DNA of 64,000 nucleotides from positions 16,310,886-16,374,885 of the forward strand of contig WARS01000016.1 of NCBI GenBank assembly GCA_008933995.1. Direction: 5' to 3'. Numbering within the stretch: the stretch's first letter is position 1; each line of letters starts with the position of its first letter. The notes under the pieces were generated by a model that worked only from the letters and a program-made list of their open reading frames with translations, was not told the origin of the DNA and did no database searches. The DNA is from Datnioides undecimradiatus. Its lineage: Eukaryota; Chordata; Actinopteri; Lobotiformes; Datnioididae. A program made the position numbers and the translations under genes. Below are positions 44,440-63,225 of the stretch, one piece after another.

Positions 44440-45540
44440 TTGCAACAGGCTAGTTTTCTTGGATACTTTATCTTAAGCAGAACGATCTGAGTACTGAGGA
44501 CACGCGCTTTTACCAAGCAGTAAATGGCCAGATTAAGTCACGTGCAGCCGTCGTAGCCGATCATTTTCTTAAAATACAGTGAGCATCACTGTGGCACGTT
44601 TGAAACGTTTTCTCACAATGATTCATACACTTCATTTCACCTTACAATAAACTTGATTCAGTGGCTTAGTTTCCCCCACAAAACACATTTTCACCTGTTG
44701 CGAAGTCCGTCGTGATGACTTTTGTTTTCCTGCTGCAAACGATGTGATTTTTCTAAAATACGCCCTGACTAAATTAAGTACACCCTCGTCGTTTTCAGTC
44801 TAGACGTGAAACAGTTAACTGTCAGCGGCGGCTTCCTCCCAGCTCCACGCACTGGACTATGAAATATTTGGAGGACAATTGGTTAAGTGGAGTTAACCGT
44901 TGCCTTTTCTCCCCGAGGTATCTTCCTTTTTGATCCTGCCGAGCCTGGCGCCTCGCAAAACACAACTTGTCTGGCTTATTAAATAGTATGACCTGGAGAA
45001 AGAAAACGCCTGTTGCTTCTCAACTGAGGCCATTGTGAAGCGAGAAGAGCTCATGACAGGCCTTAAATTGCTGTAATGCTGTGTGACCAACAGTCATCCC
45101 TAATCAATTTCTTTCCTGGCAGCGCACCTCATCTTACTTGATTTGATCTTCAGTTTAATTGTTTTCCTCCATTTTATTTTTAGACTGTCATGGAATGACT
45201 TGATGCTTTTAGTTTATGTAATTTAATCTATTTTAATTGCGCGTACTGTATTCTGATCGGTGGATTTAAGAGATTTTCTTTTTTCTTCTTTGATAAAAAT
45301 ATTTCTTTGATATTGACATGTGACTCCTCGGACCCCTTACTGCTCAGCTTTACAGTAGAAGAATAATTCAGTGAATAGTACCGATGGAGTGGTCGGCTAA
45401 TGGATGTAAATGGTCAAGAGAGTCCTCCCCACTGGTTAATTGCGCTAAAATTGGTCTAAGCTACTTTGTGAGGGTCATCAATAGCCCCGCACCGCATGGG
45501 GCCTGTATGATTAACTTCTCCTTCCTTTCAAAGGCCTCTT
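44440..45540 (+). promoter_or_regulatory. msx3: Proximal upstream regulatory region of msx
   Basis: The kilobase before the core promoter is non-repetitive and rich in regulatory words. TTAATTG lies at 45,436-45,442, followed by CTAAAATTGG. TTCAAAG (LEF/TCF-type) at 45,527-45,533 lies inside CCTTTCAAAGG. TAAT and AATTG cores recur at about 45,100-45,240. msx genes are known targets of BMP and Wnt signalling and of homeodomain proteins, so such sites fit. Function here is inferred. Confidence 0.45.
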
Positions 45541-45564
45541 GATGTTCCCTTGGAAGGCAGCGGG

Positions 45565-45657
45565 CCAATCAAAACCGCACTCGGAGACGTCACGAGGCCA
45601 GCTTGGCGTGCTGATTGGTGGGAGCGGGGAGGGGGAACAACCCCTGTCCTTTTATAG
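45565..45657 (+). promoter_or_regulatory. msx3: Core promoter of msx: CCAAT boxes, CRE-like site, TATA box
   Basis: CCAAT at 45,565-45,569, GACGTCAC (CRE-like) at 45,586-45,593, a reverse CCAAT box (ATTGG) at 45,614-45,618, a GC-rich run, and TTTATAG at 45,651-45,657. Transcription would start near 45,680, giving a 5' UTR of about 90 nt without upstream ATGs. Confidence 0.7.
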
Positions 45658-45771
45658 ACGACCCCGTACAGCGCGTAAAAGCTACTGGGCACCGCTGACA
45701 GCGCAGAGACACATATTGGACACTGTACACCTCGGTAACTCTTTTCCTCTGAACGGGCCACACGGAGGTGC

Positions 45772-47197
<1,426 letters not shown>

Positions 47198-48125
47198 TGT
47201 TACTGTGTGTATGTGTGTCAGGGGTTTTTAAGAGAAAAAAGGTCTCCTGTAATGGTTGCAATACACTTTTGAACGAGGATGAAGCGTTTCACTCCATCTC
47301 AGAAATCGTTTTTAATTTTTTCTATTTGGAGTTCAGAGAATTTTTCAAATCTCCAGATAAGAAATGAATTCAAATCTGCAACACATGTTTATAACTATAT
47401 AACTGTGTGCATATTTGGACCGAGAGAGTCCACTTGCTGTCCTCGTTTTTCGTCGTTAGACAGCGTCCAGTTCTGTGGATTGTGGATCCACAAAGGCCTA
47501 AATTATTTAGGCAAAACTCCAAAAGAAAATGTCAGGTCTTTAAACGACATGCCTTAAATATCTCATTCCAGTCCTTTCACCCCGCTCTCCCTAGCAGTTT
47601 GTTAAAAAGGACATTTAAAGTGTGTCCTGACATGAAGTCAAGGATGAGGCAGGGGGTAAAGGTTTAAATGCAACAGAAAAGTACTTAAACGGTGTCAGTG
47701 CCTTAAGACCAGCGTATCACTTGAAGTATTTCTCCTCATTCAGCGCTGACTGTTTCTGGTTTCCCAGAGTTGCTGTTTGAATATTTGTATTTCCTAACAA
47801 CGGTTCCTGTCACGATTTCTATATTTTTTGTAAACATGAAGCAAAATTATATTTTAGAAAAACTCATGTATTAGATCATTTTTTTTACTCTCACAACGTG
47901 GCCTTTATGGGAGTGATGATAGGTTTTCGCTGATGGATTTTGCTGTAAATGTAAATAAAATGTGTAGTGTTCATAAAGCCCTGCAGCCTCGCTTGAAGAG
48001 GAGCAGTGGTAAAAGTGGTATTTATTGAAATATCTTTGTATCTGTACTGTGTACATACATCACTCTATCTAAATGTTCAGTAACTTGTAAAAACTGATTT
48101 TAGTAAATAAACATATACAAGACCT
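47198..48125 (+). other. msx3: 3' UTR of msx with polyadenylation signals
   Basis: AT-rich region after the stop codon, with AATAAA at 47,954-47,959 and 48,106-48,111. A Pumilio-type TGTAAATA at 47,950-47,957 overlaps the first signal. The second signal would give a 3' UTR of about 0.9 kb. Confidence 0.6.
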
Positions 48126-49350
48126 GTTAATGGCTGATTTATTTTGAAACCTTTTTCACAGTTTCTTTTTAATGTTTCTAAAAAAAAAAATCCTCATAGT
48201 CAAATTTAGGTCGGATTCATCAGTGGAGCAGGAGCCTGAAGGTTTGCTGTGGGTTTATACGTAGTGATCTTTCAAGAAATGTTATGTTTTTAAAAATAGT
48301 ACAGACTTAGATTTGGTGTTTTTTTTTAACGTAATCTTAATTGAAAAAGTATAATTGGTAAACACCACAAACATCAGCCATGCATCGTTGCCAAAACCTC
48401 ATCCCCTGACATCGTCGTTGTAAATTGTCCAATAATCACCTAGTGTTTCCAATATCGTGCCATACTTTACACAACACAGCGTGCAGACAATGATTTACTT
48501 ATCAAACAGTTCAGGAATTAATTGTCAGGGAGATTTTAGTATTTACAATATTACGTTCAGTAAAAAGCATTTGCAATATTTTAACACGTCTTTGTCTTCC
48601 TTCTGCAAATCAGCATTTGTTTTGCTTTTCATAAATATTTGACATTTGCAATGCAAATGAGTTTAATGCACGCATACCTTATGTCCAGTACAAAAAGATT
48701 TCCAGTACGCCAGCTTCAGTGAAGCTGTAGAAGTGTGGTAGGCTATATGTCGGTGCTGCTCAATGAAAGAGCTTCACCGATGTTCACCTGCTTATTTTGT
48801 TATCATGCTTGGGCAGTTACAGAAATCTGGCGATGAATACAGCAGTACAATACAATTAGATAAAGTCATTGTTTAGTGACCCAGGTGATGTTAATTGTGG
48901 TGTATTTTGTTTCATTGATCTAGCTATCTGATTTATATAATGTTTGGCACACCTGTGACATATGGGTATAGCCTATTACGCAACCACTCTATGGGTAAAC
49001 AGTTTTGGAACAAGACCAATAGCTAGAAACAATGTTTAACATAAAATGTGTTCAAAAACACATATATGCTTAAAATAAAAACTTTTCATATTTTCCTCTT
49101 CTGATTTCCATGCCTTTTTGCTCTCCTCACGCTTAATTCCTCCAAAACAACTGATCCTTCTTCCTTTCTTCATTAGAAAAATCACAAAAACACGACCTAC
49201 GTTTAATATTTGGTTTATTTACATTTTCTCGACAAAAGGATTGAAATCCGGATACACGGTAATAATTTAGCAGTCACGTAGTTGCAGATGTACAGTCTCG
49301 TATAAGAGCTTTGGACGGGTAAATGAAGGTTTGTAACCCTTGTGTAACCC
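48126..49350. other. Region between msx and atp5pd
   Basis: No gene seen. It contains a palindromic POU-type element at 48,644-48,658 in a stretch (about 48,360-48,720) that looks non-repetitive, followed by AT-rich DNA up to the atp5pd promoter. Confidence 0.55.
48644..48658. promoter_or_regulatory. Palindromic octamer (PORE-like) element 3' of msx
   Basis: ATTTGCAATGCAAAT contains a consensus octamer, ATGCAAAT, and is an exact inverted repeat (ATTTGCA, one-base centre, TGCAAAT). It differs by one base from the PORE sequence ATTTGAAATGCAAAT, on which Oct/POU proteins dimerise. Activity here is inferred. Confidence 0.5.
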
Positions 49351-49357
49351 TTCCCGT

Positions 49358-49370
49358 CCACCAGGGGGAG
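49358..49370 (+). promoter_or_regulatory. CTCF-like motif upstream of atp5pd
   Basis: CCACCAGGGGGAG matches the CTCF core (CCACCAGGGGGC) except for A in place of C. It lies about 50 bp before the atp5pd first exon, at the edge of the msx domain. Confidence 0.4.
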
Positions 49371-49410
49371 ATGTTGCGCTCCCTCTGCTGCTGCTCCCGA
49401 TGAAGAAAAG

Positions 49411-49458
49411 GCACTTCCGCTGTTCTGTCCTGTCACAGACTACACTTCATACAGCGAG
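49411..49458 (+). promoter_or_regulatory. atp5pd: Promoter and non-coding first exon of atp5pd
   Basis: ACTTCCG at 49,413-49,419 is an ETS/GABPA site typical of nuclear genes for mitochondrial proteins, followed by pyrimidine-rich start-like sequence. The exon ends at a strong donor (GAG|GTGAGT, 49,458/49,459). There is no TATA box. The transcription start is approximate. Confidence 0.6.
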
Positions 49459-50764
49459 GTGAGTGCATCAGCCAAGCGTTTTACCGAATGAAAGAACTTC
49501 TAACGAAATACCGTTTGAATCGTTGTTTGTGCGTCGTATACATTTTTATTGCGCAAAAAATAACAAAGTAGATATTTCGGTGTTAATTTAAAACCCTGGC
49601 GTTACAGATAGACTTCTCTGACCTTGGCTAGCAAGCTAACAGCTAGCTGCCGATAGCTAGTCCTGCAAGGGGCTTCAATTGAACATAATGTCAAGGGCCC
49701 GGTGTCATTGATTACCTCTTGTTAGGCATTTGTGTTTACCTTCTACCACGTCAGTCAACACACGTTGCAATTTAACACTGCATCAATACATTTTTGTAAT
49801 TAACTTGATTCCTGCATGTCTGTTTGCATTGTATTAACGCTGCATGTCAGTGTGGTTTAACACAAACTTATAATTGTGATTCATCATGATTCTCAGGACC
49901 TGTAGTCACTAATGAACGGTTAACTTTGCATCATGAACTGACACAACAGTGTGCATTAAGTTGGCCGTGAACATGTTTTTGTCTAGAATACACCTTTGCT
50001 TCATCTTGTTCATGTACAAACCATTTTATTAGCAGCAGTTCTGCATAATAAGGGTTTTCTTCGATGGTGTGACCTGACCCTGGCGACATTATTACATATA
50101 TAGACTGAAATGCAGAAACTGGTTTTCTTATAACTTGGCCACACACACACACTTTCCAGTTAACTCCCACTAGTGGCGCCCAACATACATACCTGCAAGT
50201 TACTGGCACATGTTTAATATATGTTGAAACAGTTAAAGAGGCTTCAGTTCAACCTAATGGCCTTTTTGGAAGTGGTATTTGTGTGTTAATGGTGCTGTTG
50301 AATTGTATTGCATAATACTGACATGTGTTTTGAAGATTTTGTCTACCCTCACTGCTCTAAATGGAGAAGATGAAATATTAGAATCAGTATAATGCAGTAC
50401 AGCTTATGAGCCACAAGAGCATTTAAGGTTTCCATAAACTTGCATTAATACTGCTTTATAACATTGGGTGTGAATCTTCTGTTTTGACCAAATTAACAGT
50501 GGGATGACTGTCACAGTTTCACCAAAGCTTAACATTAACCTTAACAAAGACAGGATTTATTGCAATGCTGTTCTCTTCTGCTCTATTAGTTCTAGTTTCC
50601 ACAAAGTGTACCTCAGAAACTGCCCTGGAAACAGAGAGTGTGTGTAAACACGTACTTTTTAACATGTTTTATTTTCCTGCCATGTGTAGTCTGTATTATA
50701 TTTGATATCTTTCAGTGGAAATTTGTCTATACTGAACAACATTTCTGTTTTTCAGACAGTCAGG

Positions 50765-52378
50765 ATGGCAGGCCGTCGTGCAGCCCTGAAGGCCATTGAC
50801 TGGGTGGCGTTTGCTGAGCGCATTCCACCCAACCAGAGGGGCATGTTCAATGCACTGAAGACTCGCAGTGATGCTATTGCTGCCAAGTTAGTTTGATATC
50901 AATAACACGCCTCAATAACATGGTGTCCACAGGTCACGTGATGTTGTTATACAGTGTTTAAGGAAACATATAGTCATAGCTGCAGACCCCAACTGGTAAA
51001 TCTGTTCACTTGTCATTTTATTCTTAGCTGTTTTAATAATTCATATCAGGTCATCAGTAAACTTCATTGGTCTGATTTTTTTGGTGTCCTTGAAGAGTCA
51101 TAACCTTTCTGCAGTTTTCGTCTCGTACGCAGTCCCACAGTAAAGTTGGTTCTTTCTAGCAACCTTTTTACATTTTTGTAAACTCGTGGAAAAATGTTTT
51201 TGTTTGCTTCATTGCGTTAAAAGCTATCTTCTCTCTTTAAACCAGACTAGGCTCCCTGCCAGCGAGTCCTGCACCCATTGACTGGAGTTACTACAGGAGT
51301 GCGGTGGCCAAGGCTGGGATGGTTGATGAGTTCGAGAAGAAGGTGAGCTTTACTTAGTGAGATTATTCAGTGAGTCTGAGTATTAGCTCGCTGTAAAATG
51401 TGGGTTTATTCAGTTCTACCTCTGATATTACATGAATTTTATTAACATATTTTTATGGCTGCATCCAACTGCAATGTGACTTTTCTAAATAATGTGTAAA
51501 CATAAGTTAAATGAAGTGTAGTCCAAATTATTGGTAAATTCAGTTAAGCATGAACACATTGGAGTCATCTGTAGAGGCTGACTCTTACAGACGAATCTTA
51601 CCTTGCCACTATAGGGTTTCTTGAAATCACTTTTTGTCTGAACAGCTTTGACAAATGACAGTACTGGTGAATAACTGTCAGAAAAAGTACAGCTTAAATT
51701 GACTTGTGGCACCTCTGCAGAATTTAGTTTATGGTTGTTTAGCATATATTTTTGCATCACAGTGGTTAAAACAAATGTTAAATGAATGTTCTTCCCATAC
51801 ACAGTTCAAAGCCCTGCAGGTCCCTGAGCCTGTTGACACACAGACGAGTGCCATCAATGCACAAGAAGCTGAAGCTGTAAGTGACTAGGTTAAACAAATC
51901 CACGTACTGGGGTATTTTTAGTCTGAATGTGTTGATATAAAATGCGTTTGCTTATAATGAAAAATTACAGTTAAAACAAAATTGCCAATTATATTATTGG
52001 CACAAATATTATAACATTCACAATTACCTAACACTAAAAAGATATTGTATATAATTTTATTTCCCCCTAACAGAACAAAGGTGCGTTAGCCTACATTGAA
52101 GGTTCAAAGGCCCGTATTGCCCAGTATGAGCAAGAGGTGAGACAAAAGTTGCTTTAGTTGCTCAAACATCTCTTGAACATGAGGTAATCTTTATCTATAA
52201 ATTTACTGTTTATTTTCTTCCCCCTCCCCGGCATGTTTGGCCACAGTTGGCAAAGTTTAAGAACATGATCCCCTTCGACCAGATGACCATCGAAGATCTC
52301 AACAACACCTTCCCTGAGACGAAGTTGGACAAGGTCAAACACCCCTACTGGCCTCACAAGCCCATTGCGGACCTGTAA
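50765..52378 (+). CDS. atp5pd: ATP synthase peripheral stalk subunit d, mitochondrial, 161 aa
   Basis: Subunit d of the peripheral stalk (stator) of mitochondrial F1Fo ATP synthase, on the matrix side of the inner membrane. Coding exons: 50,765-50,886; 51,246-51,342; 51,805-51,876; 52,074-52,136; 52,247-52,378, all with GT-AG ends and the frame kept across every junction. The ATG lies nine nt into exon 2, after a non-coding exon 1. The protein opens with MAGRRAALKAIDWVAFAE and has APIDWSYYRSAVAKAGMVDEF at about 49-70. It ends with NMIPFDQMTIEDLNNTFPET (124-143) and YPYW-like HPYWPHKPIADL, all hallmarks of the family. At 161 residues it equals the usual length. As in mammals there is no cleaved presequence. 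AATAAA lies at 52,404-52,409. A single compact housekeeping gene. Confidence 0.96.
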
Positions 52379-52403
52379 TCCTATTGCCGGACACTCACCT
52401 CAC

Positions 52404-52409
52404 AATAAA
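52404..52409 (+). terminator. atp5pd: Polyadenylation signal of atp5pd
   Basis: AATAAA 26 nt after the stop codon, giving a very short 3' UTR typical of this gene. Confidence 0.85.
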
Positions 52410-52980
52410 GATTATGTATTTTAAAGAGTTTTGTTTGATTTCATCATTTCATAAACATCTGAAAAGAAAATCTGTCTGAGTGGTTTGGGACACATACAAA
52501 TACAAATACCGGCAGCCTGTGAGAGTGTCGGTAGCTCCCACAAGAGGGCAATGTTGCTTTAGTTCATATTAAAAGGTGAGCTCAGGTTTGAAAACTAACG
52601 TTTTGACTACAGTGGCCTTTGATTTTACAATTAATCAGTTTTCCTTTCGGTTACATGTATCTACATTATGATGAAAGACACGTTGCCATGACTATTGTGC
52701 CTTTGTGGGAATCAAATCAATAGAAACAGTTTCCTGATTTAATTAACAGCAACTTAGAGTAGATAAGGAATAGACGTATGGTAAATAATAGAACTGACGT
52801 AATCATTGTATACAGTGTTTTGCCTCAAACTGTATATTAATATAGTTTATTGTATGACACTCTTCTACAACCAACGTGCACTCCGCCGATGTCCGATTAA
52901 ATCGCTCTAAAGCTTGTGTGCGATATTATATTAGCGTATATGTCATCATGCCATTCCTGATGTCCCCCCTCTCCCAGGCT
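52410..52980. other. Spacer between atp5pd and the pnpla6 promoter
   Basis: No gene. A CTCF-like motif lies at 52,537-52,550; the rest is AT-rich. Confidence 0.5.
52537..52550 (+). promoter_or_regulatory. CTCF-like motif between atp5pd and pnpla6
   Basis: CCCACAAGAGGGCA resembles the CTCF core in the same orientation as the motif at 49,358, with one or two mismatches. Confidence 0.35.
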
Positions 52981-53135
52981 TTGCTCTTTGATTGGATGGT
53001 CTTTATAGCGTCTCAGTCGATAATTGGTCAGAGTTCCGGGGGAAGTAAAATAGGAGGGGTTTCATGCAAGCTGATTTCCGTTGTGGCTATGTAATTTGAC
53101 AGTCAGTGACGATTGACGGGAGTCCATCAGCTCAG
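52980..53135 (+). promoter_or_regulatory. pnpla6: Promoter and non-coding first exon of pnpla6
   Basis: Two reverse CCAAT boxes (ATTGG at 52,991-52,995 and 53,023-53,027), a CTTTATAG TATA-like word near 53,001, and an ETS-like CCGGGGGAAGT near 53,037. The exon ends at a good donor (CAG|GTAAAT, 53,135/53,136). An ATGTAA start-stop codon pair lies at 53,089-53,094. The transcription start is not determined. Confidence 0.5.
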
Positions 53136-56100
53136 GTAAATACCACCTTTAATAACCAGTGTGTAATTCAATTACATGTTTACACTTTGATAAGTTTGGG
53201 CTCTCGGTAGGGTGATTCTTAGAGTTGTTCTTTAGTGTTAGTGAGTAACCGGTGTTGTAAACATGAGCTATACACACCAAGTGTGTCAGTAACGGTAAGT
53301 CTAGGAGCTCAGACAGATTTCCCGTGCGGAGGTCAAAAAGGAAAAACATAAAGCATCAGAAAACGTTCTCGCTTAACCCAGTAATTATGGTTTTGGGGTC
53401 GTTTTACTTCCTCATTAGTAATTATGACCACAGTAGACCGCCATCAGTAGCATCGATAGCTAGCCAGTATTATCGAGTGACAACGTTAGCCACAAGAGAT
53501 TAGCTACGTTATGGGATAGTCAGGCAGGTGCCCTCTGCCCTGGATGGTGGAGAGATGTTTGAGTCTGCTATTTTCAACCCCTCAGATTTAGCAAAAAGCT
53601 TAAAGTGATACCACCCTAAACGCCAAATGTTTACCCAAGTCGACAGCATTGATTTTACGCTCGTCTGAGCATAAACAGTAAGGCCTGGCTGTATCTATTC
53701 AGCCACAATCACCTATAGGCTTCATGTGACTGTTAGCTAGCTAACGGTACACCACTGCGTCAAAACACCCTCTGCTGGTGTGAATTGGCTACATTTAGCA
53801 CGAGTTTGAGGTTTGTTAAAAGAAAACACGTAGTTGTCAGTCGATCTGAAAGATGTCAGTCAGGCGATCTTCCAGCTGGTTGGTGTGTTTACAACACAAC
53901 TAAACAATCCTGCCAAGGGATTCACGAGAGGTCAGTAAGGCAACACTGGGGTGGGTGCAAATGATGCAAAACTATTTTGGCTGGAGGGAAACATGAGCTG
54001 ATGTCGTCCTTTGACTTCACCTTGGTCAGTACTTTGCTTCTGTTTGTAATAGGGTTGTTGTGTCCGTATAAGCTCCCATTTGTTCAAGCTGTAAAACATG
54101 TTTCTATGGTTTTATAGTGTAAATACAAATGCAACTGTATGGCAAGTATTTCGTAGTGAAAGGTGGCAGGTCAGCTTGCGTGTAGTTGTTGTAAGTTTGT
54201 ATTTACAGCAGCACATTCAACAAGAGTCATGTTTCTCTTTTTTATCTTCTTCCAGTGTTTAATAATTGAAATCCAAATCTAGTGCTAAGTCACAACATTT
54301 TGTATTTTTCTTCCAACCATACATCTTCTGAATGATAAGTTCAAACACATCATAACCTTGTAACCCTGCCTACAGGCTTGTTATTGTGAATCTCATGGCT
54401 TAAAGTGTGTATTGTATTAGGTGAATACAGATGTGATTGTGTTAGTAGTAGGCCAGGTCTGCCCCTGGACAGTTGGAGTCAACACTAGCTTCATTGTTGC
54501 TAGAGAACAATGGGAGTAGGCTTGCCTGGAGAGAGGCACTGCTAGGAGGACAGAGGTTGGCTACTGTTTCACTCCCAGGAGATAGCAGGCCTACGCTTTT
54601 CTTACAATGTTATTACCACACACAAGGCAATGTAGAGGCATAGGGAGACAGTTTGAAGCAAAGTGTCATGTGTAGCAACATACTGAAAGAGAGTGATGAA
54701 AGTGTAGTTACAGAGGATACTGAAACAAAAGATAGAGTAAGACACGTCTTAGAGACTAATCAAGCTGTCTGTTGTTGAATGTATGGGGTGGGATAAAGGC
54801 AAAAAATGCTACTTTCCATTGACTGACGTTCTTAAAAATTAAACCACATTCATACTTAAACAAAAGGATTCAGAGGATTAAATAAAATATTTATATATTT
54901 TAATTTTATAAAAAGGTATAGATATCAGAATAATCAACCTTAATACTGCAGATTCCCCTTTGAGAGATTATGGCTTTGAAACTGTATGTCCCACTCACCA
55001 ATATCCTGTTCAGTGGTTTGCTTGTGACTCACAGTGTTACTTCATGTAACATGACACTCCATCCTCAGCCTTTCACTGATTGAATTTCATCGGTGCAGCA
55101 GTACAGCCACCCACTCCCAGCCACTGATGTTATAGATTAAGCAGGAAATACATCAAATGAAAGACTCGGCTAATGCCAGCCTGCATTTTTCCTTTAAACA
55201 CAGACTAGAAAATACTGGGACATTGCAGAGCAGACATGTTCTAGTTATGTACAGTATATGCAATCTTAGCTGTCAATATCAGTGCAAAACATAGTCCTTG
55301 TTACCAATAACCAATCCTCAGATTGAAGCTGACAAAATGGGTCAATTAATTGATTAGTCAATTGACGTATAAAATTGCTGAAATCTTGTATAGATTAAGC
55401 AATAAATCATTAGCTGTTGAGCTGTAACTAACTATTATTTACATTTCAGTTAATTTGCCAATCATTAAAGGAGCAGTAGCCAGGTAATTATTCATGTTTT
55501 TGCTATGAAAAGTCTGAAATGACTTTTCGATTATAATCCGAGTCAATAATTTTTCCGTCAGTCTAATTAATGACTAAATGTTTGTTGCAGCCCATCTTCA
55601 GCTTATAATTAAGATTAAACAAAAGGTTTTCAGATCTTTCAAATGTGTACCTGCAGAAAATAGAACCAGAGGCCTGCTTGTAATCTATTCTATGGTTATG
55701 GTAATGTCTTTTCTCTAATGGTCTTCAAGTTTTGGCTGTTAGCCATGAGACACTGTCTTATTTAAAGGCTCCTTCATGCAAGTGCTGTGCCTACTTTGTA
55801 TTCCCTCAGCAAACACAGAGTCTGTGTTGTTAGCCAGCTTGTTTTCTCTCTAGTCTCACTTTCTGCTGCAGCCGTTAGAGCAGGAGTGGGAAATCAGTGG
55901 ACCTCGGTGAGCTAAGCTAGCATAGCTGTTTGTTTGTCCATAGACTGTGAATGAAGCTTGTTGTCCCAGCTATTGCACATATGCCTGTGTCAGCTGAATC
56001 AGTTTGTACTGGCAGATGTGGGCTGGGAGGTGGTATGTAGCTGGCCTGGATGGACATGAGGAATTATTGCTTTAGTGCAGCAACTCAGTAACCAGCAATG

Positions 56101-57386
56101 CAAAAGGGCATGGGTTATATGACTGCAAAATACGGCAATTTGGATAGGTAAAATATTAGTCAATGAAGCGGTATCTGTTTGAGTGCGACTACAGTGCTTA
56201 AATGAATGCTTATGGTTGTCCAGTAACTCCAACCAAATTAAACATCCTATAAAATAAAAACAAAATGTGCAGTTAATACTACACTGGTTTACTTTCAGTC
56301 AGATACTTCAAAAAATAAAATATTCTGGTTCTTTACAGCCTTCCTCACAAACACATCAAGCTATATGCTTGATCACTACAGCAATCAATGAACGAAATTA
56401 TATAGAAAAAACTACACCAAAAGTGTTAAATTGTTGTTGTGCTGTTCTAAACATTGTCTTTAAATCTGCAGTAGAAGTCGTAACAAATAATTGGGACAGT
56501 AAGAAGATCATCTCACAGGGAGGTGAATGGAGAGGGGTGGATGGATAAGAAGAGGGGAAGGGGTTACCATCTGGACAGGTTTTTATCTGTTTTCTAGATA
56601 GCCTGCTGCGTTTGTGTGACAGAGACAAAGCCTGGCTCACTGTCCTCGGCAGTGTGCTGCTATAGGATGCAATAATTTGATCCTTCTCTGATCCTAGTCC
56701 TCAGAATCCAAACAGGCACTTTCAAACCCTCTGCCCCAAGGCAACACTGTGTACTAACAGCTTTATGTACTCTCTCTCTCCCTCTCTCTCTTTAACCACA
56801 TTTGCCAGTTTCTCCTCACTGGTTTTGCAGTAGCTGGAGCAGTTTAGTGTTTTGTTTGTGTGTAGACCACCATAGTAACTATAAGATAGTAGTAAAAAGC
56901 TGTGCTGAGGTAATTTTATTGGTCACAGGAAATGAGAACTGACTCGATAGCCAGACGTTGGGCAGCAACCGCAATCAAACTGTGTTGAGCATTGAGGTGC
57001 AAGTGGGTGTGTGTGATGATGTGTCGAGGTTCTACAAGAACGGTGGCATAGTGCTTATGTCCACAGATGAGGTTGGGAAGTCACAAAGAAGCTTTAAAGC
57101 ACCATAGTTTTTTTTTTTTGCATGAGTGAATGTAGTGTTTTCACCTATGGTAAATCCTGTATACACTTTGCTTTGTGATAGTCAAACCACAGGTGTTACT
57201 AATGGCAATAGCATTTTTAATGTGTCAACATCATGACAGTTAGCCAGAAAGCACAATACCAGGAGTAGTTAAATGGAATTCAGCACGCCATTGACTTTCA
57301 TATTCATGCCTGTGCTTTTCCCACTGTGACATGTCAAAATGTCCTACATTTTAAAAAAGGCCTTGCATGTCTGTCTTTGTCCACAG
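53136..57386 (+). other. pnpla6: First intron of pnpla6
   Basis: About 4.25 kb of AT-rich intron with no gene of its own. It includes a CTCF-like motif on the minus strand at 53,765-53,778 (ACACCCTCTGCTGG) and a degenerate repeat at about 55,340-55,600. Confidence 0.55.
55340..55600. repeat. Degenerate interspersed repeat in pnpla6 intron 1
   Basis: CAATTAATTGATTAGTCAAT and, at the other end, TTAATGACTAAATGTTTGTT followed by GCAGCCC resemble the ends of a common fish repeat with TTAATCGATTAAT words. The middle is decayed and there is no coding capacity. Confidence 0.4.
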
Positions 57387-57427
57387 TGGCCGTTGATGGA
57401 CCATCCCTATGAAGAAACAGGGTTACA

Positions 57428-63225
<5,798 letters not shown>

